In this document: piece after piece, positions 6,448-19,533 of the stretch
Position numbering within the stretch: the first letter of the stretch is position 1
Layout of the letters: every line of letters begins with the position of its first letter
NCBI GenBank assembly: GCA_016699715.1
Contig: CP065007.1
Location: 1,612,001-1,676,000 of the forward strand
Reading direction: 5' to 3'
Origin: Candidatus Competibacteraceae bacterium
GTDB lineage: Bacteria; Pseudomonadota; Gammaproteobacteria; Competibacterales; Competibacteraceae
Length of the DNA: 64,000 nucleotides
Position numbers and translations under genes: made by a program
Notes under the pieces: generated by a model
Database searches by the model: none
What the model was told of the DNA's origin: nothing
Seen by the model: only the letters and a program-made list of their open reading frames with translations

Positions 6448-9189
6448 ATGAACACGCCCTCTTCCCCGCAATCCCCCCTCTGGCACACGCTCTCCCTCGA
6501 TCAGGTTCCGCGCGAACTGGACACCGTACCCGGTGGCTTGAGCGAAGAGGAAGCTGCCCGACGACTGGACATTCACGGCCCCAACCGGCTGCGCCCTCCC
6601 CAGCGGCGCGGGCCGCTGGCGCGCTTCCTGCTGCAATTCCACAACGTATTGATTTACCTGCTGCTGGTTTCAGCCGCGATCACCGGCGCGCTGGACCACG
6701 GCATCGACACCGCCGTGATCCTGGGCGTGGTGCTCATCAACGCCATCGTTGGCTTCGTACAGGAAGGCAAGGCCGAATCGGCCATGGCCGCCATCCGCAA
6801 CATGCTGTCGCTGCACGCCATGGTCTTGCGCGACGAGCAGCGTCGGGAAATCCCCGCCGAGGAATTGGTGCCCGGCGACTGGGTGCTGCTGCAATCGGGT
6901 GATAAGGTGCCCGCCGATCTGCGGCTGGTCGAGGCCAGAAATCTGCGGATTCAGGAGGCGGTGCTGACCGGCGAGGCCGAGGCGGTGCATAAAACCACAG
7001 CCCCCGTCCCAGCCGCGGCGGCGCTCGGTGACCGCGCCGGCATGGCGTATTCCGGCACCCTGGTCAGTTACGGTCAGGGGCTGGGCGTGGTGGTGGCGAC
7101 CGGCGAACAGACCGAGATCGGCCGAATCAGCATTCTGCTGGAGCAGGTCGAGGAAATCGCCACGCCCCTGCTGCGGCAGGTGGCCCAGTTCGGCCGCTGG
7201 CTGAGCCTGGCCATCCTGGTGGTGGCCAGCGCCACCTTTGCCGCCGGCGTACTCTGGCGCGGCCAGTCCATGGACGACATGTTCATGGCGGCGGTGGCGC
7301 TGGCGGTGGCGGCGATTCCCGAAGGGCTGCCGGCGATCATGACCATCATCCTGGCCATCGGCGTCCAGCGCATGGCGGCGCGCAACGCCATCATCCGCCG
7401 GCTGCCGGCGGTGGAAACGCTGGGCTCGGTGACCGTGATCTGTTCGGACAAAACCGGCACCCTCACCCGCAACGAAATGGCCGTGCAACGGGTCGTCACC
7501 GCCGACCGGATTTTCGAAGTCAGTGGTGTCGGTTACGCGCCGACCGGCGGGTTCAGCGTCAGGGGCGAACCGATCATGCCGGAAGACACCGCCGACTTGC
7601 GGGTCATCGCCCGCGCCGTGCGCCTGTGCAACGACGCCAGTCTGCGCGAGCGCGAGGGCGAATGGCGCATGGACGGCGATCCCACCGAAGGCGCGCTGCT
7701 GGCCCTGGCGCTGAAATCCGGCCTCGACCCGATGGCCGAGCAGGCCCGGTTCCGCCGTCTGGACAGCATTCCCTTCGAGTCCGAGCACCGCTTCATGGCC
7801 ACCCTGCACCACGATCATCACGGCGCGCATGTGATCCACGTCAAGGGCGCGCCGGAACGGGTACTGGCGATGTGCGCGGACGAACAGCATCCCGACCACC
7901 CGCAACCCTTGCGCCCGGCGTACTGGCACGAACACATCGAGGCCCTGGCGGCACAGGGCCAGCGGGTGCTGGCGGTCGCCCGCCGGCCGGTGCCCAAAAC
8001 CCAGCACGAACTGACCTTCGCCGACGTCGAAGCCGGATTGACCCTGCTCGGCCTGCTCGGCATCAGCGACCCGCCGCGCGAGGAAGCGATCCAGGCGGTG
8101 CGGCTCACCCAGCAGGCCGGCATTCGGGTCAAGATGATCACCGGCGACCACGGCGCCACGGCGCAAGCCATCGCCGCCCAGCTTGGCATCGGCGACAACC
8201 GGCGGGTGCTGGCCGGACCGGAGCTGGAAACCATGGACGAGGCGGCGCTGCGGTCAGTGGTCCTGGACACCGATGTGTACGCCCGCGCCAGCCCCGAGCA
8301 CAAGCTGCGGCTGGTCGCGGCCCTGCAGGACAACCACCAGGTGGTGGCGATGACCGGCGACGGTGTCAACGATGCCCCGGCGCTCAAGCGCGCCGACGTC
8401 GGGGTGGCGATGGGAATGAAGGGCACCGAAGCGGCCAAGGAAGCGGCCGAGATGGTGCTGGCCGACGACAATTTCGCTTCCATCACCCACGCGGTGGAGG
8501 AAGGCCGCACGGTCTACGACAATCTGCGCAAGGCGCTGCTGTTCACCCTGCCGACCAACGGCGCCGAGGCGCTGGTCATCATCGCCGCCATTCTGTTGGG
8601 CACGGCGCTGCCGCTCACGCCGGTCCAGGTGCTGTGGGTGAACATGGTGACGGCGGTCACGCTGTCGCTGTCGCTGGCCTTCGAGCCGGCCGAGGCGAAC
8701 GTGATGCGGCGGCGGCCACGCGACCCCGACGAGCCGCTGGTGAACGGCTTCATGCTGTGGCGGATCGCCCTGGTGTCGGTGCTCTTGGTGATCGCCCCAC
8801 TGAGCCTGTTTCTGTGGCAGACCGCGCAGGGCGTCTCGCACGAGGCGGCGCGCACCGTGGCGGTCAACGCGCTGGTGATGGGCGAAATCTGTTATCTGTT
8901 CAACAGCCGCTTCATTTTCGATTCCTCGCTTTCGCGCCAGGGCCTGCTGGGCAGCCGTCCGGTGCTGTTCACCGTCGGCATCCTGCTGGTGCTGCAACTG
9001 GCGTTCACCTATTTCCCGCCGGTGCAACGGCTGCTGGGCACCGCGCCGATCAGCGTCGCCGACTGGGGCATCGTCACCCTGGCTGGCCTGGCGGTCTTCC
9101 TGCTGGTGGAGTTGGAAAAAGGGGTCTGGCGCCGATTGCGGCCCATACCGCCCACCGAGGAAACATCCGCGTCAGGGCATGCGGGGTAG
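6448..9189 (+). CDS. P-type cation-transporting ATPase (P2-like)
   Basis: A 913-residue integral membrane pump with the whole P-ATPase layout. It has an N-terminal cation-ATPase domain (SEEEAARRLDIHGPNRL), the actuator motif LTGEAEAV, M4 with PEGLP, the phosphorylated Asp334 in CSDKTGTLT, the nucleotide domain (MDGDPTEGALL, KGAPERVL), the hinge TGDGVNDAPALK and a six-helix C-terminal bundle. It resembles SERCA/PacL and Na,K-ATPase relatives. The M6 segment reads VNMVTA instead of the calcium pumps' VNLVTD, so the key M6 aspartate is missing and the ion (Ca2+, Na+/K+, Mg2+ or other) cannot be assigned. The start has only a weak ribosome site. The gene converges on mraZ with 9 bases between. 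Confidence 0.9.
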   Translation: MNTPSSPQSPLWHTLSLDQVPRELDTVPGGLSEEEAARRLDIHGPNRLRPPQRRGPLARFLLQFHNVLIYLLLVSAAITGALDHGIDTAVILGVVLINAIVGFVQEGKAESAMAAIRNMLSLHAMVLRDEQRREIPAEELVPGDWVLLQSGDKVPADLRLVEARNLRIQEAVLTGEAEAVHKTTAPVPAAAALGDRAGMAYSGTLVSYGQGLGVVVATGEQTEIGRISILLEQVEEIATPLLRQVAQFGRWLSLAILVVASATFAAGVLWRGQSMDDMFMAAVALAVAAIPEGLPAIMTIILAIGVQRMAARNAIIRRLPAVETLGSVTVICSDKTGTLTRNEMAVQRVVTADRIFEVSGVGYAPTGGFSVRGEPIMPEDTADLRVIARAVRLCNDASLREREGEWRMDGDPTEGALLALALKSGLDPMAEQARFRRLDSIPFESEHRFMATLHHDHHGAHVIHVKGAPERVLAMCADEQHPDHPQPLRPAYWHEHIEALAAQGQRVLAVARRPVPKTQHELTFADVEAGLTLLGLLGISDPPREEAIQAVRLTQQAGIRVKMITGDHGATAQAIAAQLGIGDNRRVLAGPELETMDEAALRSVVLDTDVYARASPEHKLRLVAALQDNHQVVAMTGDGVNDAPALKRADVGVAMGMKGTEAAKEAAEMVLADDNFASITHAVEEGRTVYDNLRKALLFTLPTNGAEALVIIAAILLGTALPLTPVQVLWVNMVTAVTLSLSLAFEPAEANVMRRRPRDPDEPLVNGFMLWRIALVSVLLVIAPLSLFLWQTAQGVSHEAARTVAVNALVMGEICYLFNSRFIFDSSLSRQGLLGSRPVLFTVGILLVLQLAFTYFPPVQRLLGTAPISVADWGIVTLAGLAVFLLVELEKGVWRRLRPIPPTEETSASGHAG

Positions 9190-9198
9190 CGCCGCGGA

Positions 9199-9720
9199 TC
9201 AATGGCGCGAATTGGGCGGCGCCGGCGGAAAATCCCGGAAAGCGGGAATCCGCTCCCCGTCCGGCTCCGGACGGTTCGCCGCGCCCATGATCTCCTCGGC
9301 CAAACCGGCAAAATCGGCTGGCTCGTTCGACAGCAGATTATCGTACAGGGTCGGGTCCCAGCACTCGATCCGATGGGCGTAGGCCAGCAGGATCGCCGCA
9401 TCGCGGATACCGGCATAGTCCAGCAACCGTCGGGGCAACAACAGCCGGCCGCTGCCATCCAGTTCCAGTTCGGTCGCGCCGCGATGGAAATAGCGGACGA
9501 ATTCGCGATGCTTCTTGACGTACAGGTTGAGGCGCTCGAGTTCGGCGGTCACTCGCCGCCACTCCGGTAGCGGGTACAACACCAGGTGCTGCTCAAAACC
9601 GCGGTTGACCACCAACCGCCCCTCGGCCTCGGGCGGCAACTGCTTTCGCAGCGCGGCCGGCAACGCGATCCGCGCCTTGGAATCGAGCTTGCATTCGAAT
9701 TCACCGAGAAAATTCGTCAT
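9199..9720 (-). CDS. mraZ: MraZ-family transcription regulator (orphan, Bacteroidota-like)
   Basis: A 173-residue protein with two SpoVT/AbrB-like halves: FLGEFECKLDSKARIALPAA near residue 4, and a second copy ending GATELELDGSGRLLLPRRL. MraZ normally heads the division-and-cell-wall (dcw) cluster and controls it. Here no rsmH, ftsL or mur genes are adjacent. The N-terminus MTNFLGEF and the segment VVNRGFEQHLVLYPLPEW look like MraZ from Bacteroidota rather than the proteobacterial MFRGxxxLxLDxKGR form. The C-terminus adds about 25 residues rich in Pro, Glu and Arg. A horizontally acquired second MraZ is the likeliest reading. Its target operator is unknown. Confidence 0.85.
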   Translation of the reverse strand: MTNFLGEFECKLDSKARIALPAALRKQLPPEAEGRLVVNRGFEQHLVLYPLPEWRRVTAELERLNLYVKKHREFVRYFHRGATELELDGSGRLLLPRRLLDYAGIRDAAILLAYAHRIECWDPTLYDNLLSNEPADFAGLAEEIMGAANRPEPDGERIPAFRDFPPAPPNSRH

Positions 9721-9876
9721 GACTTCAGCTTAGCCACATTCGGTCATCTCAACAAATATTCAAACAATCGCGGGATTCGAGCCATTATTACTTCCGAATT
9801 CTTTATCATTCCTCCTTGATCCTTCACGCTCATCAGCCGCCCTACCCTGTCCGCCGGGCGACACGGAACACAGCCC

Positions 9877-11646
9877 ATGAACAACTCGCCGCACCGTCTG
9901 CTGCCCCTGATGCTGCTCTGCCTGATCGCATGGACGCCGCCGTCTCCGGGACACGCGCAAACCGACAGCAACAAGAACAAAATCGCTCTGGTCATGAAGG
10001 CGCTGTCCAACCCGTTCTTTTCCAAGATGGAAGCCGGCGCCAAGGAATACGCCCGCGAGAACGACGTCACCCTGGAAGTGTTCGGCACCGAGATGGAAAC
10101 GGACATCGAACATCAGATTAGCCTGATCAACAATCTGACTTCCCGTGGCTACGGCGCCATCGTCATCGCGCCGGCGGATTCGCGCAAACTGGTCCCACCG
10201 CTCAAGCAAGCCATCGATCAGGGTATCGTGGTCATCAATATCGACAACCCGTTGGACCAGCATGCCCAGGCTCAATACGGCATCACCATCCCCTTCGTCG
10301 GCTCCGACAACGCCAAGGGCGCGGCGCTGGTGGGTGACTACTTCCGTCGCAAGCTGCACGGCAAGGGCCGCGTCATCATCATCGAGGGCATCAGCGGTGC
10401 TCAGAACGGCGAATTGCGCAAGGCCGGCTTCCGGCGGGCCATCACCGCGGGCGGCGGCATCGAGATCGTGAATTCGGTCAGCGCCAACTGGCATACGGAG
10501 GACGCTTTCGCCCACATGTCCGGCCTGCTGGAAAAACAGGGCGCCGTCGACGCCGTCTTCTGCGCCAACGACCAGATGGCGCTCGGGGTGCTGCAAGCCC
10601 TGAACTCGCGCGACCTGAGCGGCAAGGTGCTGGTCGGTGGCTACGACAACATCGAGGCCGCTCACAACGAACTGCGCAATGGCCGGATGCACGCCACCAT
10701 CGAACAGCACCCCGAACTGATGGGTCGCCACGGCGTGGCTCTGGCGCTGCGGGCGCTGCAAGGCAAGCAGATTCCGACCCACCAGGAAGTGCCGCTGGAC
10801 CTGATCACTTACGAAAGTTTCGGTAAGCGGATCGCGCTGTCGCTCTCGGATCTGAGCAACCCGTTTTTCGCCACCCTGCTCGCGGGTGCCCGCGCCCAGG
10901 CCAAACTGCACGGCGTCGAACTGCGGTACGCCGACGCCCACAACGACGATGGCCAGCAATTGCTGGCCATCCAGGATTTCGTGGACAAGAAAATGGACTT
11001 CATCCTGATCAACCCCACCAACTCGCAGGCGGTGCAGCCCGGAATCGAAATCGCCAACCACGCCCACATCCCGGTTATTACGGTCGACCGCAAGGAAGAC
11101 GGCGGCAAGGTGATCTCCCATATCACGTCCGACAATATGGCCGGAGGCCGCCTGGCGGGCGAGTACGTCGCCCGCCAACTGGAACGCGGCGGAACCCTCG
11201 CCGAATTCGAGGGCATCCCCGGCACCTCGGTCAGCTACGAACGCGGCAAGGGTTTCAACGACCTCATCGCCCAACATGCCAAGCTCAAGGTGACGGCGCG
11301 CGAAGTGGCCCATTTCAACCGCGACGAGGCCCGCCAAACCATGGCACGGCTATTGGCCCGGCAACAGACCTTCGACGCCGTCTTCGCCCACAACGACAGC
11401 ATGATCCTGGGCGTGCTGGACGCGCTGCAAGCCGCCGATCCCGCCCGACGCCCGCTGCTGGTCGGGTTCGACGCCATCCCGGAAGCATTGCGCGCTCTGC
11501 GCGAGGGCCGAATCGACGCCACCGTCGCGCAGAAACCGGAGCGGATGGGCAATCTGGCGATGGGCGCGGCGATCAAGGCGCTGCGGCAGGAAACCGTGCC
11601 CCCCTTGATACTGGTCGAACTCGACTTGATCGAGCGCGGCGAATAG
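9877..11646 (+). CDS. Secreted protein with two fused periplasmic sugar-binding domains
   Basis: Residues 1-28 are a signal peptide (LLPLMLLCLIAW, cleavage near GHAQ). Two complete type-I periplasmic binding domains of the RbsB/Peripla_BP_4 class follow. The first runs from about residue 34 (KIALVMKALSNPFFSKMEAG) to 310. The second runs from about 313 (RIALSLSDLSNPFFATLLAG) to 588. Each has its own AIVIAPADSR/FILINPTNSQ ligand strand, an FVGSDN/HITSDN segment, an AVFCANDQMALG/AVFAHNDSMILG segment and a GGYDNIEAA/VGFDAIPEA segment. This is an internal duplication. No ABC permease or ATPase is adjacent. The next gene, 90 bases on, is a hybrid histidine kinase, which suggests a ligand-sensing partner rather than a transporter subunit. 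The ligand is unknown. Confidence 0.85.
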   Translation: MNNSPHRLLPLMLLCLIAWTPPSPGHAQTDSNKNKIALVMKALSNPFFSKMEAGAKEYARENDVTLEVFGTEMETDIEHQISLINNLTSRGYGAIVIAPADSRKLVPPLKQAIDQGIVVINIDNPLDQHAQAQYGITIPFVGSDNAKGAALVGDYFRRKLHGKGRVIIIEGISGAQNGELRKAGFRRAITAGGGIEIVNSVSANWHTEDAFAHMSGLLEKQGAVDAVFCANDQMALGVLQALNSRDLSGKVLVGGYDNIEAAHNELRNGRMHATIEQHPELMGRHGVALALRALQGKQIPTHQEVPLDLITYESFGKRIALSLSDLSNPFFATLLAGARAQAKLHGVELRYADAHNDDGQQLLAIQDFVDKKMDFILINPTNSQAVQPGIEIANHAHIPVITVDRKEDGGKVISHITSDNMAGGRLAGEYVARQLERGGTLAEFEGIPGTSVSYERGKGFNDLIAQHAKLKVTAREVAHFNRDEARQTMARLLARQQTFDAVFAHNDSMILGVLDALQAADPARRPLLVGFDAIPEALRALREGRIDATVAQKPERMGNLAMGAAIKALRQETVPPLILVELDLIERGE

Positions 11647-11736
11647 CGCCGTCCGGCGCGCTTCGAGCAAACCGCGCGCCCGATCCCAGCCAGGGCGCGC
11701 GGCCCGATCCACCAACCCACCCGCGGCGATAGCATC

Positions 11737-14460
<2,724 letters not shown>

Positions 14461-14481
14461 AGCGGCGGGTCAGTTGACTTC

Positions 14482-16269
14482 TCAAGGCTCTCTGGCCTTG
14501 GCCGGCGCGGTGGGTTGCGCGGCGGCGGCCTGGCCCAGACCCCGTGCCACCGTGCTGTTACCGAGAAAGCCGAAGATGGCCGCCGCCGCCGGCAGCGAAG
14601 CACCGGATTCGCCACCCTCCACCAGCACGCTCGGCACCTTGACCGCGTCGGGGTTGGCCGCAATGAACGCCAGCACCTCCTTGACCATCGCCAACTGGTA
14701 GGTTAGCTCCCGGCCCAACACCTCGGCCTGGACCTGCTGGCCAGTGGCGATTTCCCGCAAGCGCAGTTTCTCGCCCTCGCCGCGCAACTGCGCCGCCGTG
14801 CGATCCTGCCGAGCCACCTCGACCTGAATTTCCGCCCGTACCAGTTCCGGCTGCTGTTCGGCGGTGGCGCGGGCCTTTTCGGTCTTGATCCGCTCTTCCT
14901 GTGCCTGCTGTTCCTTCTGGAAGGTCGTAATCATCTGCTGGGCCAGTTGCTCGCGCTTGCGGGCCAGCAGCAGTTCGGGCGGGATCACCGGATCGCCGAA
15001 GCGCACCTCGCGGATCGACACCCCGGCGTTGCGCGCCTCGGGAATCAGCGCATCCAGCACCGCCTGTTCCAACCGCGGCCGCTTATCCTGCAAATCCAGC
15101 ACCCGGCGCACGCTTTGCAGATGGTCGCCATCCTGACCGTCCGCGACCGGCGCCGTGGACCCGGTGACGTTGCGCACGATACTGCGCACGGTCGGGGTGA
15201 TGATCTTGTCCTCGACCGCCTGCAAATCGCCCACCGACGCCACCACGAACGGCGCGTCCTCCGGCGTGACCTGGGCCAGTACCCGCAGATCCTGCGGGAT
15301 CTCCCAGCCCTCGACCCGCAACAACACCGCGTTGTCGGCGGCGCTCCGCGGCGTCACGATCTCCTCCCGCTCGGCGGTCTGCTCGATCTGCCCGTTCTGA
15401 TTCAGGGTCAGGTTGATCCGCCGCCGGGCGTACCCGCCCTGGTACTGCCAGGTCTGGATGCGGGTATCCACCAATGCAACCTCGTAAGCGCGCCGGTTGA
15501 GGTAATAGGTGCCGGGAAGCAACGGCTCGTTCCAGACCCCGCGGCACCCCTTGGGCACCAGCGGAATCGACTGCTTGGCGGTACGCTCATCGCGCACCGG
15601 CCGGCAAGCGTCATCCGGCTTCTGCTGCACGTTCGACTTGATCACCGCCACGAAACCGGCGGGAATCGAAGTGGCTCGAAACAGATCTTCCTTGACGTAG
15701 ACATCAAACAGGTATTGATTCAGCCGGTAGCGGCCCGGCTTCAACACCGTCAGTTGCGGCCCCTTCTGACCCCGACCCTCGCTCAGAAAATAGTGAGCGT
15801 CGAGCATTTTCTGTTCGTCGGGCCAGGCATCGGCCAGAAACTGATCCGCCCGCAGCGGCAGGCCGTCACGAGCAACCAGATAGCCGTAACGGCCGTCCGG
15901 GATCATCGTCACCGACGACTGCTCGACTTCGTACAGCAGGTTCAGCAGCGGTTTGAAATGGAAGCCGGGACCAAGAATCTCCGCTTGGGGACCGGATTCG
16001 CCATCCATGGCGATGATGTGGCCGGGCGGCAATTGCTTGAGCCCGTAGATCAGTTTCAGATGACCGACCTTGTCCTGATCGATGATCACGAACGAGGTCA
16101 TCAGAATCATGAACACCGCCGCGAGCGACAGGGCGAAGCGCGTGCCGCTTCTGAGCCAGTCCAGCGACAGCGTCTTGCCGCCGCGGGTGGTCCGGGTTTC
16201 CGGGATCAGACGCGGCACGAAGATCGCGCCGAGCGCGAACAGGATGATCAACAGCAATAGGGTCATCAT
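14482..16269 (-). CDS. SPFH/band-7 domain membrane protein
   Basis: A 595-residue protein with two N-terminal membrane segments (residues 2-20 and about 46-63). A band-7-like region follows, including GHLKLIYGLKQLPPGHI, LGPGFHFKPLLNLLYEV and SVTMIPDGRYGYLVARDG. There is a long helical stretch (about 440-540: ARKREQLAQQMI, TFQKEQQAQEERIKTEKARA) and a small-residue, Ala-rich tail. This layout is that of flotillin/HflK-like SPFH scaffolds, which form large membrane rings and organise proteases or lipids. No NfeD or HflC partner is adjacent. The gene is followed 27 bases upstream (transcript order) by the DUF779 gene on the same strand. The exact role is unknown. Confidence 0.75.
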   Translation of the reverse strand: MMTLLLLIILFALGAIFVPRLIPETRTTRGGKTLSLDWLRSGTRFALSLAAVFMILMTSFVIIDQDKVGHLKLIYGLKQLPPGHIIAMDGESGPQAEILGPGFHFKPLLNLLYEVEQSSVTMIPDGRYGYLVARDGLPLRADQFLADAWPDEQKMLDAHYFLSEGRGQKGPQLTVLKPGRYRLNQYLFDVYVKEDLFRATSIPAGFVAVIKSNVQQKPDDACRPVRDERTAKQSIPLVPKGCRGVWNEPLLPGTYYLNRRAYEVALVDTRIQTWQYQGGYARRRINLTLNQNGQIEQTAEREEIVTPRSAADNAVLLRVEGWEIPQDLRVLAQVTPEDAPFVVASVGDLQAVEDKIITPTVRSIVRNVTGSTAPVADGQDGDHLQSVRRVLDLQDKRPRLEQAVLDALIPEARNAGVSIREVRFGDPVIPPELLLARKREQLAQQMITTFQKEQQAQEERIKTEKARATAEQQPELVRAEIQVEVARQDRTAAQLRGEGEKLRLREIATGQQVQAEVLGRELTYQLAMVKEVLAFIAANPDAVKVPSVLVEGGESGASLPAAAAIFGFLGNSTVARGLGQAAAAQPTAPAKAREP

Positions 16270-16296
16270 TCATCTCTTCGATCATGGAAAGGCAAG

Positions 16297-16683
16297 TCAG
16301 GCCTGTGAGCGGCGGGCCGGCTCTTCCTCCAGCGTCGCCTGCTCCTCGTCGCTGAACAGGCGCGAACGGGTCAAAAAGCGCAATCCTTCCGGTCCTTCCA
16401 GCGAAAACATACCGCCCCGTCCGGGCACGACATCGATAATCAACTGGGTATGTTTCCAATACTCAAACTGGGCGGCGCTCATGTAGAACGGGCAATCGCC
16501 GATCTCGCCCAAGCGCACATCGCCATCGCCGACCAGCAGTTCGCCTTCCGGGTAGCACATCGGCGCGCTGCCGTCACAGCAGCCGCCGGATTGGTGAAAC
16601 ATCAGCGGGCCATGCTTGGCCTTGAGCCGGGCGATCAAATCCAAGGCGGCTTCGGTCGCCAGTACGCGGGAAACGCTTGCCAC
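16297..16683 (-). CDS. DUF779 family protein
   Basis: 128 residues. The GTG at 16683 is chosen because AAGGAGG lies directly upstream; the longer frame to 16716 would read through that site. It contains FHQSGGCCDGSAPMCYPEGE, with a CC pair and a third Cys that could bind metal, and PFYMSAAQFEYWKHTQLIIDV. DUF779 genes commonly sit beside aldehyde dehydrogenases of the AldB/ExaC group. Here it follows such a gene on the same strand by about 150 bases. The biochemical role is not established. Metal or cofactor handling for the dehydrogenase is a guess from context. Confidence 0.85.
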   Translation of the reverse strand: MASVSRVLATEAALDLIARLKAKHGPLMFHQSGGCCDGSAPMCYPEGELLVGDGDVRLGEIGDCPFYMSAAQFEYWKHTQLIIDVVPGRGGMFSLEGPEGLRFLTRSRLFSDEEQATLEEEPARRSQA

Positions 16684-16835
16684 TGATCCCTCCTTCACCC
16701 CGAGCAAGGTGGCCAATATAGGGCGGACCGAGCGTTGTCAGCCCGCCGAGATGGTCGCGCTGGCGGCGAATTGATTTTGCCAATCCGCCGGCGTGATGTG
16801 TCGAGAGCGAAGGATATCGGCGCCACGGTTTGATT

Positions 16836-18356
<1,521 letters not shown>

Positions 18357-18411
18357 GGGAGCACCTCCTGACAATTGGTGGTTGCGGCAACGTGCTTGGG
18401 CATTGCCGTCT

Positions 18412-18487
18412 TCTCCAGGCGGTGAGCCAGGATCGTATCGATCCTGCTTGGCTCCCGCCTTCCGTAAGGGTAGACCCTGCCTGGAGA
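18412..18487 (-). promoter_or_regulatory. Structured 76-base leader element of the aldehyde dehydrogenase gene
   Basis: Read on the minus strand, TCTCCAGGC (18487-18479) pairs perfectly with GCCTGGAGA (18420-18412), enclosing a second arm. In that arm GGCGG pairs with CCGCC, GAGC with GCTC, and CAGGATCG with CGATCCTG around a 3-base loop. A further unpaired part contains AGGGTCTACCCT, itself a small hairpin. It ends 55 bases before the ATG and lacks a T-tract, so it is not an ordinary terminator. A cis-regulatory RNA or a large activator-binding palindrome are both possible. Confidence 0.45.
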
Positions 18488-18491
18488 AATA

Positions 18492-18508
18492 CCGCATGAG
18501 GCATTCCA
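18492..18508 (-). promoter_or_regulatory. Candidate sigma-54 promoter for the aldehyde dehydrogenase
   Basis: The minus strand reads TGGAATGCCTCATGCGG. It keeps the GG and GC dinucleotides 10 bases apart required for sigma-54 and matches the consensus TGGCACG-N4-TTGCW at about nine informative positions. AldB/AcoD-type dehydrogenases are often sigma-54 dependent. It lies just upstream of the structured leader. No enhancer-binding regulator gene is in the window, so this is tentative. Confidence 0.3.
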
Positions 18509-18621
18509 AACCGGCTTCCGGCTTCGGCACGGGATTGCGCCGACTTGGCGCGGCATCGGCACCGCAAGTACCGGGTCGATGTCAGTCGCTGATTCTCCTC
18601 GCCCGCATCCGGAGAATCGCC

Positions 18622-19470
18622 CTATGCCGCCTTGAAGAATTGCACCCGCACATCGCGCGGCGCGGCGTGATAAGGCGCGGAGGTCGCGATCATCGCCGCT
18701 CCGGAAGCGACATAATCGGCGGCGTTCTCCACGCGTACTCCGCCGGCGGCGACCAGTACCGGATGTAATCCATCGGTTTCCAGCCGTGTTCGACAGGCGC
18801 TTAACCCAGCGGGCGTGAACTTCTCCAGTTGCAAAACATCGGCTCCCGCGCGCGCCCAGGTCAACGCCTCGTCCGTCGAGACGACCTCCACCACGATCTT
18901 CTTTTCCGGTTGACGATTTCGCAATCGGGCAACGGTCGCGCTGGGCGGCTCGTCGAGAAACAGGCGATGCTCGGCAAACACCAGCAGGGTTTCCGACAGG
19001 CCGAGCCGATGCGCGATCGCGCCGCCGGCCTGGATCGCCTTGATCGACAGCGCCTTGGTCCCCGGCGTGTTCTTGCGGGTGCAAGCGACGGGAACCGGCG
19101 TGGCGGCCCGCACCAGAGCCGCCGCGCCGCTGGCGATACCGCTAGCCCATTCCATCAAGGTCTGCGCGGTCTTCCACGCCCGGTGTAGGGCGTCCGCCGG
19201 CCCTTCCGCGCTCAGCAGCAAGGCATCGCTCTCTACCGCGGCGCCCGAGGGAATTACCAGACGGGCACTGGCTCCAGTCAGCGCGAACAGACGCACGGCC
19301 TCTTCAACACCACAGACGGTCATCGCGCCACGGGCATGAAACTCCAGACGACCCGGTCGTCCTCGCAAAGCTAGCGATTCGGTGGTCAGATCGCCAAACG
19401 GGACGTCTTCGGCCAGCAAACGGCTCAGGGCTTCATCGGATAGGGCGCATGAGTACATACGGTCAGTCAT
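18622..19470 (-). CDS. modD: ModD, NadC-like protein of the molybdate operon
   Basis: 282 residues homologous to quinolinate phosphoribosyltransferase (NadC). It shows EDVPFGDLTTESL near the N-terminus, CTRKNTPGTKALSIKAIQAGG, LSETLLVFAEHRLFL (in place of NadC's D-x-x-LIKDNH), VVEVVSTDEAL and VLVAAGGV. The altered KDNH motif, now VFAEH, and the position at the end of modABC identify ModD. Its function is unresolved, but it is consistently linked to molybdenum transport. It lies 63 bases after modC on the same strand, so it is probably in the same operon. Confidence 0.88.
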   Translation of the reverse strand: MTDRMYSCALSDEALSRLLAEDVPFGDLTTESLALRGRPGRLEFHARGAMTVCGVEEAVRLFALTGASARLVIPSGAAVESDALLLSAEGPADALHRAWKTAQTLMEWASGIASGAAALVRAATPVPVACTRKNTPGTKALSIKAIQAGGAIAHRLGLSETLLVFAEHRLFLDEPPSATVARLRNRQPEKKIVVEVVSTDEALTWARAGADVLQLEKFTPAGLSACRTRLETDGLHPVLVAAGGVRVENAADYVASGAAMIATSAPYHAAPRDVRVQFFKAA

Positions 19471-19533
19471 CCTTTTGGGCAGCTTTCAGATTGGGCGGAT
19501 CAAAGCGAGGACTTGCCTTGCACCCGTATCGAT

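Noticed and set aside
14947..16260. 437-codon plus-strand frame opposite the SPFH protein
   Set aside because: No recognisable motif, His/Arg/Gln-rich composition, and complete overlap with a gene that shows a real membrane and band-7 pattern.
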